DNA of 14,398 nucleotides from DASQUK01 sp046723645 (GTDB lineage Bacteria > Actinomycetota > Acidimicrobiia > Acidimicrobiales > VFJN01), in NCBI GenBank assembly GCA_046723645.1, contig JBKOUY010000078.1, positions 1 through 14,398 of the forward strand, in the 5' to 3' direction. The translations under genes and the position numbers were made by a program. The notes below the pieces were generated by a model that was not told the DNA's origin, searched no databases, and saw nothing but the letters and a program-made list of their open reading frames with translations. Below are positions 9,210 through 14,398 of this stretch, piece after piece. The stretch's first letter is position 1, and every line of letters begins with the position of its first letter.

Positions 9210-9512
9210 ATGGCGCTGCGCCACGTCGTGATGTTCAGGTTCGCGGAGGGCACCACCGACGAGCAGGTGCGGGCGCTCGCCGCCGGGCTCGACGGGATGC
9301 CGGCGGCGGTGGGGACCATGGTCGATTACCGCCATGGGCGGGATGCCGGCATCAACGAGAACACGTACGACTACGTGGTCGTGGGTGACTTCGCCACCGT
9401 GGACGACTACCTCGCCTACCGCGACCATCCGGACCACCAGGCGCTCATCCGCGACCTGGTGCGGCCGATCCTGGCCGAGCGCGCCTCGGTCCAGTACGAC
9501 CTTCCGGACTGA
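9210..9512 (+). CDS. Dabb-family (stress-responsive alpha/beta barrel) protein
   Basis: The 100-residue protein has the hallmarks of the dimeric alpha/beta-barrel (Dabb) domain. It starts with the strand LRHVVMFRFAEGTTDEQV, whose histidine is typical, followed by a first helix (about 16-27). A middle strand pair is TYDYVVVGDFATVDDYLAYRDHPDHQAL, and a last strand SVQYD closes the fold. Such proteins are small, cytosolic and dimeric. They range from stress-induced proteins of unknown function to small-molecule enzymes, so no reaction can be assigned. A strong Shine-Dalgarno (AGGGAGGA) sits 6 nt before the ATG, and a TAACGT -10 box and a 12-bp palindrome lie upstream. The DUF72 gene begins 30 bp after the stop, so an operon is likely. 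Confidence 0.88.
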   Translation: MALRHVVMFRFAEGTTDEQVRALAAGLDGMPAAVGTMVDYRHGRDAGINENTYDYVVVGDFATVDDYLAYRDHPDHQALIRDLVRPILAERASVQYDLPD

Positions 9513-9542
9513 GGCCGTCGCGGCGGCGGGTACGTCCTGGCC

Positions 9543-10295
9543 ATGCCGCTGATCGTCGGCACGTCGGGGTGGCAGTACCGGGACTGGCGGGGCGTCTTCT
9601 ATCCCGACGGCCTGCCGCAGCGGGCGTGGCTGCGGCGCTTCGCCGAGGAGTTCCCGGCGGTCGAGGTCAACAACGCCTTCTACCGCTTGCCGGACCGGGC
9701 GGTGTTCGAGCGTTGGCGTGACCAGACGCCCGCCGGGTTCGTCGTCGCCGTCAAGGTGAGCCGCTACCTCACGCACATCAGGCGGCTCCGCGATCCCGCC
9801 GAACCGGTTGCCCGGCTGACGTCGCGGGCCGAGGCCCTGGGCGACCGGTTGGGGCCCTACCTCCTGCAGCTCCCGCCCACGCTCCGCGCCTCGCCGGAGG
9901 CGCTCGACGCCTGCCTGGCCTGCTTCCCTCCGGGCAGCCGCGTCGCGGTAGAGCCCCGGCACGAGTCCTGGTGGACCGATGAGGTGCGTGACGTCCTGCA
10001 GCGGTACAACGCCGCGCTGTGCTGGGCCGACCGCCTCGGACGCCCGGCGACGCCGCTGTGGCGCACCGCCGCCTGGGGCTACGTCCGCATGCACGAGGGC
10101 ACCGCCTCGCCAAGGCCCTCGTACGGGCGCACCGCCCTGGCCGCGTGGCTCGACCGCATGGGCGCGGCCTGGCCGCATACGTCCGCGGCCACCGACGTCT
10201 TCGTGTTCTTCAACAACGACCGGGGCGGTGCTGCCGTCCGCAACGCCCGGACGCTGTGCCGGATGGCGCGGCGTCGCGGCATGGTGGTCGCCTAG
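9543..10295 (+). CDS. DUF72 family TIM-barrel protein
   Basis: The 250-residue protein matches the DUF72/YecE family from end to end. Landmarks are IVGTSGWQYRDWRGVFYP (4-21), VEVNNAFYRLP (40-50), FVVAVKVSRYLTH (66-78), LGPYLLQLPPTLR (104-116), VAVEPRHESWW, WGYVRMHE and the late strand VFVFFNND. The family has a TIM-barrel fold with conserved polar residues at the mouth. It is broadly distributed and functionally uncharacterised, so no reaction is proposed. The ATG at 9543 matches the start expected from homology. A weak TACGTC (9531-9536) might be a -10 box. The TAG stop (10293-10295) is also the beginning of a TAGCCT hexamer in front of the next gene. Confidence 0.92.
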   Translation: MPLIVGTSGWQYRDWRGVFYPDGLPQRAWLRRFAEEFPAVEVNNAFYRLPDRAVFERWRDQTPAGFVVAVKVSRYLTHIRRLRDPAEPVARLTSRAEALGDRLGPYLLQLPPTLRASPEALDACLACFPPGSRVAVEPRHESWWTDEVRDVLQRYNAALCWADRLGRPATPLWRTAAWGYVRMHEGTASPRPSYGRTALAAWLDRMGAAWPHTSAATDVFVFFNNDRGGAAVRNARTLCRMARRRGMVVA

Positions 10296-10298
10296 CCT
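10293..10298 (+). promoter_or_regulatory. Candidate -10 box TAGCCT overlapping the DUF72 stop codon
   Basis: TAGCCT occupies -13 to -8 relative to the ATG at 10306. Its first three bases are the stop codon of DUF72. The same arrangement recurs at 11867. There is no Shine-Dalgarno in the 10-bp gap, consistent with a leaderless transcript. Confidence 0.45.
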
Positions 10299-10305
10299 CG
10301 CCCGG

Positions 10306-11238
10306 ATGCCGCAGGCCGCCGACCGCTCCCGCATCGCCGTCCTGCCCGGCGGCGTGCGCACGTTCCTCGCCGATGCGGTCGTGGCCGGCGGGGGAGTGCT
10401 GTCCGACCCCGGAGACGCCGTCGCCCTGGTGTGGACCGAGACCGACGCCGCAGACGCGCTCGGAGGCGTGCTCGACGACCACCCCGGCCTCCGCTGGGTG
10501 CAGCTGCCGTGGGCCGGGGTGGAGCCGTACGTCGACGTGATCCGGGCACACGCCGACCGCACGTGGACCTGCGGCAAGGGCGTCTACGCCGAGCCCGTCG
10601 CCGAGCATGCGCTCACGTTGGCGCTGGCCGGGCTGCGGGGGCTCGACCACTACGCCCGCGCCACGTCGTGGACCGGGCAGCGAGGCCGCAACCTCCTCGG
10701 TGCCCGCGTCACGATCGTCGGCGGCGGCGGCATCGCCGAGTCGCTGCTGCGGCTGCTCGGGCCGTTCCGGTGCGACGTGACCGTCGTCCGCCGCCAGCCG
10801 CGGCCAATGGCCGGGGCAAGCTCGGTGGTGGGCAACGGCCGGCTCGACGACGCGCTGACCGGTGCGGATGTGGCGGTCCTGGCACTGCCGCTGCTGCCCG
10901 GCACGGCGGGGCTCATCGACCGCCGGCGGCTGGGGCTGCTGGCGGCCGGCGCGTGCCTGGTGAACGTCGCCCGCGGCCAGCACGTGGTCACTGCCGACCT
11001 GGTCGACGCCCTCCGGGACGGGACGCTGGGCTCGGCGGGCCTGGACGTGACCGATCCGGAGCCGCTCCCGGACGGCCACCCGCTGTGGACGCTGCCGAAC
11101 GCCATCGTGACGCCCCACACCGCCAACACCCAGGAGATGGCGGTGCCGCTGCTCAGCGAGCGGATCACGGAGAACGTCCGCCGTTGGATCACAGAGCAGC
11201 CGCTCGTGGGGCTGGTCGACCCCGTCGCCGGCTACTAG
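10306..11238 (+). CDS. D-isomer-specific 2-hydroxyacid dehydrogenase-like oxidoreductase
   Basis: The protein has 310 residues from the ATG at 10306; an open frame extends upstream over DUF72 but lacks dehydrogenase features. The substrate-binding half is degenerate (1-100, 270-310). The Rossmann half (about 101-268) starts at AEPVAEHALTLALAGLRGL and has the nucleotide loop VTIVGGGGIAESLLRLL (135-151). The catalytic triad of the family is visible: R223 (NVARGQHV), E252 (VTDPEPLPDGHPLW) and H271 (VTPHTAN). These enzymes reversibly reduce 2-oxo acids with NAD(P)H. Arginines after the second Rossmann strand (VVRRQPRP, R162/R163) suggest NADP(H), which is inference. The exact substrate is unknown. 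A large hairpin begins 8 nt after the stop. Confidence 0.88.
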   Translation: MPQAADRSRIAVLPGGVRTFLADAVVAGGGVLSDPGDAVALVWTETDAADALGGVLDDHPGLRWVQLPWAGVEPYVDVIRAHADRTWTCGKGVYAEPVAEHALTLALAGLRGLDHYARATSWTGQRGRNLLGARVTIVGGGGIAESLLRLLGPFRCDVTVVRRQPRPMAGASSVVGNGRLDDALTGADVAVLALPLLPGTAGLIDRRRLGLLAAGACLVNVARGQHVVTADLVDALRDGTLGSAGLDVTDPEPLPDGHPLWTLPNAIVTPHTANTQEMAVPLLSERITENVRRWITEQPLVGLVDPVAGY

Positions 11239-11245
11239 AGCCCGC

Positions 11246-11295
11246 GTTCTCGTCGGGGTATTGGTCGCAATGACGACCATTCCCGCGACGAGAAC
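11246..11295 (+). repeat. 50-nt long hairpin (interrupted inverted repeat) between two genes
   Basis: The outer arms GTTCTCGTCG (11246-11255) and CGACGAGAAC (11286-11295) are perfect 10-bp complements. Inside, GGG (11256-11258) pairs with CCC (11282-11284), A11260 with T11281, and TGGTCG (11262-11267) with CGACCA (11274-11279) around the loop CAATGA. This gives about 20 pairs, with a T bulge at 11259, a G bulge at 11285 and a T/T mismatch at 11261/11280. It starts 8 nt after the dehydrogenase stop and ends 8 nt before the adenosyltransferase -10 box. It may be a terminator, RNA-processing hairpin or operator region. Confidence 0.7.
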
Positions 11296-11303
11296 CTCGG
11301 CGG

Positions 11304-11309
11304 TAGCGT
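11304..11309 (+). promoter_or_regulatory. Candidate -10 box TAGCGT of the adenosyltransferase gene
   Basis: TAGCGT lies at -14 to -9 relative to the GTG at 11318 and at -12 to -7 relative to an overlapping ATG at 11316, whose next codon is TGA. Transcription would start at or within 2 nt of the GTG, giving a leaderless mRNA. There is no Shine-Dalgarno here. Confidence 0.45.
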
Positions 11310-11317
11310 CCTCGCAT

Positions 11318-11869
11318 GTGACCCGCCTCTACACCGGCAAGGGCGACGACGGCACCACGGGGCTGCTGTTCGGCGGGCGTGTGCCCAAGGATTCGGCGCA
11401 CCCGCGGGCATGCGGGGCCGTCGACGAGGCCCAGGCGGTCATCGGCGTCGCCCGGTCGTTGTGCGAGCGGGGGAGCGAGCTCGACGAGGCGCTGACCCTG
11501 GCGTGCCGGGACCTGTGGGTGCTGATGGCCGAGCTGGCGACGCTGCCGGAGAACCGGGGCAAGCTCGTGGACGGGCAGACGAGGGTGACCGCCGAGATGG
11601 TCGGCGCCGTCGAGGCGCTGGCCGACGACCTCGGCGACCGGTTCGAGGCGCCGTCCCAGTTCGTCGTCCCGGGCCAGACGCCGCTCGCGGCCCAGCTCGA
11701 CCTGGCCCGGACGGTGGTGCGCCGCGCCGAGCGCGAGGCCGTGGCCGCCATCGCGCCCGGTTCGCACGTGCTCCCCTACCTCAATCGCCTGTCGTCGCTC
11801 CTGTGGGTCCAGGCCCGCTGGGTCGAGGGGGAGCACCTGCTGAGCCGCGACGTCGCCAGGGACCCGTAG
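11318..11869 (+). CDS. PduO-type cob(I)alamin adenosyltransferase
   Basis: The start is placed at GTG 11318, giving 183 residues that begin TRLYTGKGDDGTTGLLFGG, the family's usual N-terminal ATP-binding motif. A start at 11261 would add a segment encoded by the intergenic hairpin and crossing the -10 box. Other motifs are ACGAVDEAQAVIGVAR (about 32-47), FVVPGQTPLAAQLDLARTVVRRAERE (about 114-139) with the Arg/Glu cluster of the active site, and YLNRLSSLLWVQARW near the end. The enzyme transfers the adenosyl group of ATP to cob(I)alamin to make adenosylcobalamin. It is trimeric and cytosolic in characterised relatives. The client enzyme is not in the window; metH uses methylcobalamin. The TAG stop doubles as the start of the next gene's TAGCCT box. 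The specific symbol (pduO or cobO-like) is left blank. Confidence 0.92.
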   Translation: MTRLYTGKGDDGTTGLLFGGRVPKDSAHPRACGAVDEAQAVIGVARSLCERGSELDEALTLACRDLWVLMAELATLPENRGKLVDGQTRVTAEMVGAVEALADDLGDRFEAPSQFVVPGQTPLAAQLDLARTVVRRAEREAVAAIAPGSHVLPYLNRLSSLLWVQARWVEGEHLLSRDVARDP

Positions 11870-11872
11870 CCT
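11867..11872 (+). promoter_or_regulatory. Candidate -10 box TAGCCT overlapping the adenosyltransferase stop codon
   Basis: TAGCCT lies at -13 to -8 from the ATG at 11880, and its TAG is the stop of the preceding gene. It has the same sequence, spacing and stop-codon overlap as at 10293. There is no Shine-Dalgarno in the gap. Confidence 0.45.
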
Positions 11873-11879
11873 TCCGCGC

Positions 11880-13358
11880 ATGAGCGAACGACGGTCCATC
11901 ACCTTCGACCTCGTCCGCACGCTGCCCGCCGATCCGGCCGACGTCGACGCCCTCGGCGTCGGCGTGTTCGCCGACCGGTTCGGGGCCGGTGACGTGCCAG
12001 GGCCGCTCGATCCCGCCTTCCTCGAGGGGCAGGGATTCGACGGCAAGCCCGGCCAGACCTGCGTCGCACCCGGCGGCGACGGCCGCGTGGTCGTGGCCGT
12101 CGGCCTCGGCGACGAGGCCGACGCCACCGTCGCCACCTACCGCCGGGCGGCGGCGGCGCTCGCCCGGGCCGCGCAGCGCCAGCAGAGCCTGGCGACGGAC
12201 CTCCTCGAAGCCGTCCCGGAGCGGCTGGACCGCCCGGCCGTCGCTCAGGCCATCGCGGAGGGGGTCGTGCTCGGCGCCTATCGGTACACCGAGCTGAAGA
12301 CCGACCCGGAGCCCAGCCGGATCGCGTCCGTGCTGCTCGTGGGCAGGGGCGGCCAGCGGGTCGGAGCTGCGCTCGAGCGGGGCCGGGCCATCGCCGAGGC
12401 GGTGTGCCTCGCGCGGGACCTCGTCAACCAGCCGGGCGGCACGCTGACGCCCGCCGCCTTCGCGGCGCGCGCCGAGGAGCTGGCGGCATCGGGGGGCTTC
12501 AGCGCGGAGGTGCTCGACAAGTCGGCCATCGAGGACCAGAAGCTCGGCGGGTTGCTGGGCGTCAACCGCGGCTCGGACCAGGAGCCCCGGTTCGTGAGGC
12601 TGGCGTGGGAGCCAGAACGGCCGAGGGGGACGGTGGCGCTGGTCGGCAAGGGCATCACGTTCGACTCCGGCGGGCTCTCCCTCAAGACCACCGACTCGAT
12701 GGTGGGCATGAAGGGCGACATGGCCGGTGCCGCCGCCGTGCTGGCAACGTTCTCGGCGCTCGACACCGTGCGCCCGCCGGTGCGGGTGCTGGGCTTCCTG
12801 CCGCTGACCGACAACATGCCCGGGGGAGACGCCACCCGCGTGGGCGACGTGCTGCGCATCCGCAACGGCACGACGGTCGAGGTCCTCAACACCGACGCCG
12901 AGGGCCGCCTGATCCTCGCCGACGCCCTGTCCTTGGCGGGCGAGGCCGAGCCCGACGCGATCGTCGACCTGGCGACGCTCACCGGCGCCTGCATGGTGGC
13001 GCTGGGCACCGGGATCGCCGGCCTCATGGGCAACCACGACGGGTTCGTCGACCAGGTGCGCGCCGCCGCGGACACGGCGGGTGAGCCGGTCTGGCCGCTG
13101 CCGTTGCCCCGCGAGCTGCGGCCCCAGCTCGACTCCGACGTCGCCGACATGAAGAACGTGGCGGCCGCGCGCTGGGGCGGGGCGTTGATCGCCGGGCTGT
13201 TCCTCGAACGCTTCGTGCCGGAGGGCATTCCCTGGGCGCACCTCGACATCGCCGGCCCCGCCGACGCCACCGAGGACGCCAGCGAGACACGGAAGGGGGG
13301 CACGGGCTTCGGCGTGCGCTCCCTGCTGCGGTTGCTCTCCGACTTCCGCAAGCCCTAG
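11880..13358 (+). CDS. pepA: Leucyl aminopeptidase (M17 family)
   Basis: The protein has 492 residues, the normal length for this family. The N-terminal regulatory/macro-like domain spans about 1-160 and the catalytic domain about 170-492. Metal and catalytic residues are present: K257 and D262 in VGKGITFDSGGLSLK, K269, D280 in MKGDMAGAA, and D339, E341 and R343 in the signature NTDAEGRL (337-344). LVNQPGGTLTP (181-191), DNMPGGDATRVGDV and DLATLTGACMVALG are also typical. It is a cytosolic hexameric di-metal exopeptidase that removes N-terminal residues from peptides in protein turnover. Some homologs also bind DNA, which cannot be judged here. The ATG at 11880 follows the adenosyltransferase stop by 10 bp, with a TAGCCT box in that junction. 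The gene is convergent with the ABC permease. Confidence 0.96.
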   Translation: MSERRSITFDLVRTLPADPADVDALGVGVFADRFGAGDVPGPLDPAFLEGQGFDGKPGQTCVAPGGDGRVVVAVGLGDEADATVATYRRAAAALARAAQRQQSLATDLLEAVPERLDRPAVAQAIAEGVVLGAYRYTELKTDPEPSRIASVLLVGRGGQRVGAALERGRAIAEAVCLARDLVNQPGGTLTPAAFAARAEELAASGGFSAEVLDKSAIEDQKLGGLLGVNRGSDQEPRFVRLAWEPERPRGTVALVGKGITFDSGGLSLKTTDSMVGMKGDMAGAAAVLATFSALDTVRPPVRVLGFLPLTDNMPGGDATRVGDVLRIRNGTTVEVLNTDAEGRLILADALSLAGEAEPDAIVDLATLTGACMVALGTGIAGLMGNHDGFVDQVRAAADTAGEPVWPLPLPRELRPQLDSDVADMKNVAAARWGGALIAGLFLERFVPEGIPWAHLDIAGPADATEDASETRKGGTGFGVRSLLRLLSDFRKP

Positions 13359-13394
13359 CGGGCCCTACCCACGCTCGAACTTGCGGCGGTTGGG

Positions 13395-13408
13395 GCCCCC
13401 ATGGGGGC
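13395..13408. terminator. Candidate bidirectional terminator between pepA and the ABC permease gene
   Basis: GCCCCCATGGGGGC is a perfect palindrome in the 91-bp gap between convergent genes, 37 nt after the pepA stop. It can fold on both strands as a 5-bp GC stem with a CATG loop. On the plus strand it is followed by GCTTATC, with no real U-tract. Confidence 0.45.
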
Positions 13409-13449
13409 GCTTATCACCGCACGTTTGGGTGGGGGTGGGCCTCAGTCCC

Positions 13450-14398
13450 TCAGTAGCCGGCGTCCCGCCGGCGGAACCCGAGGACACCCGCGGCGATGAG
13501 CCCGATCGCGACGGCCGTCAGGGCCACGACGGGCGCGAGTTCGAAGCCGTGAGAGGGCATCGCCGGCACGTGCTGGAACGGCGACAGGTCGACTACCCAG
13601 CCCGGCAGGTTGAAGAGCTCGGCGAACAGCCCGATCACGAAGCACGCCACCAGCGCGGCCCAGGCCGCAGCGGTGGCCCGGGGCGCGAACCCGAACAGCA
13701 CGAGCGTGACGCCCACCAAGACCCACAGCGCCGGCACGAAGGTGACGGCGGCGCCCACGAGGCTGCCGACCTGACCCCCCACATCACCGACGGCCACCCC
13801 ATAGGTGAGGCCCATGCCGAGGCCCGCCGCCAGCATCACCGCCAACGATCCGGCGAGCGCCACCGCGACGTACGACGTCGCCCATCGGGTCCGACCGAGA
13901 GCGGTTGCCAGCAGCGGCTCGGCGCGTCCGCCGGTCTCCTCGCTGCGCAGCCGCAGCGTCGACGAGATGGCGAAGCCGCCGGCGATCAGCGCCAGCATCA
14001 GCAGCGACGTCGTGAAGAACGCGTCGGTCAGGCTCCCGCCGCCCTGCGCGATGACGTCCTCGAAGGCGCTGTTGTTGCCGATCAGGTCGCGGACGTCCTG
14101 GCCCACCGAGCCGTAGGACACGCCGGCGAGGCCGAGCCCGACCGTCCAGGCGGCCACGCTGGCGCGCTGGAGCCGCACCGGCAGGCCGAAGCGCGACCCG
14201 ACGAGCGCAGCCGATGCGACCGGGGGCCCCGGGCGGGGTGGCACCAGCCCGCCGCCGAGGTCGCGCACGCCCAGCAGGGAGAAGCCGACCGCCACGCAGA
14301 CGACCGCCGCCGCCGCCAGCAACAGCAGGGTCCACCAGCGCTCGCCGGCGTACGGCCGGGCGGCCTGGGCCCAGCCCATCGGCGACGCCCACGACAGG
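13450..14398 (-). CDS. ABC-2 type exporter permease, C-terminal part (5' end outside window)
   Basis: The frame is open to the right edge, so the methionine at 14379 is not the start: residues LSWASP precede it and form the family motif SWASPMGWAQAARPYAGERWW. This leaves 316 residues of a protein that is typically over 500 residues. The visible part has at least six hydrophobic segments: LLLLAAAAVVCVAVGFSLLGV, VAAWTVGLGLAGVSYGSV, FFTTSLLMLALIAGGFAIS, YVAVALAGSLAVMLAAGLGMG, VTFVPALWVLVGVTLVLFGF and AAAWAALVACFVIGLFAELF, plus a final helix near the C-terminus. The motif LRLRSEETGGRAEPLLATALGRTRWATSY is characteristic of actinobacterial polyketide/antibiotic-exporter-like ABC-2 permeases. The ATPase partner is probably upstream, outside the window. 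The substrate is unknown. Confidence 0.9.
   Translation of the reverse strand, partial: LSWASPMGWAQAARPYAGERWWTLLLLAAAAVVCVAVGFSLLGVRDLGGGLVPPRPGPPVASAALVGSRFGLPVRLQRASVAAWTVGLGLAGVSYGSVGQDVRDLIGNNSAFEDVIAQGGGSLTDAFFTTSLLMLALIAGGFAISSTLRLRSEETGGRAEPLLATALGRTRWATSYVAVALAGSLAVMLAAGLGMGLTYGVAVGDVGGQVGSLVGAAVTFVPALWVLVGVTLVLFGFAPRATAAAWAALVACFVIGLFAELFNLPGWVVDLSPFQHVPAMPSHGFELAPVVALTAVAIGLIAAGVLGFRRRDAGY

Noticed and set aside
9979..10305. Upstream extension of the dehydrogenase frame over DUF72
   Set aside because: Dehydrogenase homology fits a start at 10306, and the extension is a frame-shifted reading of DUF72 rich in Arg/Pro.
9126..10577. 483-codon minus-strand frame across the Dabb and DUF72 genes
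   Set aside because: It is antisense to two recognisable genes and has no domain-like segments.
11781..13241. 486-codon open frame antisense to pepA
   Set aside because: The composition is shadow-like, and the opposite strand encodes a complete M17 peptidase with all metal ligands.
13427..13439. Possible G-quadruplex GGGTGGGGGTGGG
   Set aside because: It has only three separate G runs, insufficient for a standard intramolecular quadruplex.

Overview
The window is 14.4 kb of very GC-rich DNA (roughly 70% G+C by eye). It is gene-dense, with strong G/C bias at third codon positions. The gene content is actinobacterial: a Ku plus stand-alone LigD-type polymerase pair, a proline-rich 'septum formation' membrane protein, a PduO-type cobalamin adenosyltransferase, a very large ABC-2 exporter permease, and TAGCCT/TAACGT-like -10 boxes placed for leaderless or near-leaderless transcription. 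My inference is Actinomycetota, possibly Acidimicrobiia; no rRNA or other strict marker confirms this.

Layout. (1) 1-1162, plus strand: the 3' end of an oligopeptide/dipeptide ABC transporter ATPase, then a TetR-family regulator 13 bp later. (2) 1221-2027: a promoter, an apparent 21-codon upstream ORF, and a translationally coupled single-pass membrane protein with an extracytoplasmic septum-formation-type domain. (3) 2137-4080: a non-homologous end-joining (NHEJ) pair, ku followed by a stand-alone LigD-type polymerase/primase domain without a ligase domain. (4) 4120-4524: a YjbQ/UPF0047 protein, convergent with (5) 4546-5433 (minus), an unrecognised four-helix membrane protein with a disordered Pro-rich tail. 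(6) 5559-9059 (minus): full-length cobalamin-dependent methionine synthase metH, divergent from (7) 9210-13358 (plus), a run of five genes: a Dabb stress-responsive barrel protein, a DUF72 TIM-barrel protein, a D-2-hydroxyacid dehydrogenase-like protein, a PduO-type cob(I)alamin adenosyltransferase and an M17 leucyl aminopeptidase. (8) 13450-14398 (minus): the C-terminal part of an ABC-2 exporter permease that runs off the window.

Functional links. Ku and the polymerase should act together at double-strand breaks, with a ligase encoded elsewhere. metH and the adenosyltransferase both depend on cobalamin, but they are not co-transcribed. The remaining genes look like ordinary housekeeping genes placed side by side.

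I found no CRISPR array, IS element, tRNA, rRNA or phage gene. The most interesting signals are regulatory. The sequence TAGCCT occurs twice as a candidate -10 box in which TAG is also the upstream gene's stop codon, each exactly 13 nt before the next ATG. A 50-nt hairpin with about 20 base pairs sits between the dehydrogenase and adenosyltransferase genes. There is also the coupled 21-codon upstream ORF, and a His-to-Gln change in motif II of the polymerase. I did not find a clearly new multi-gene system.
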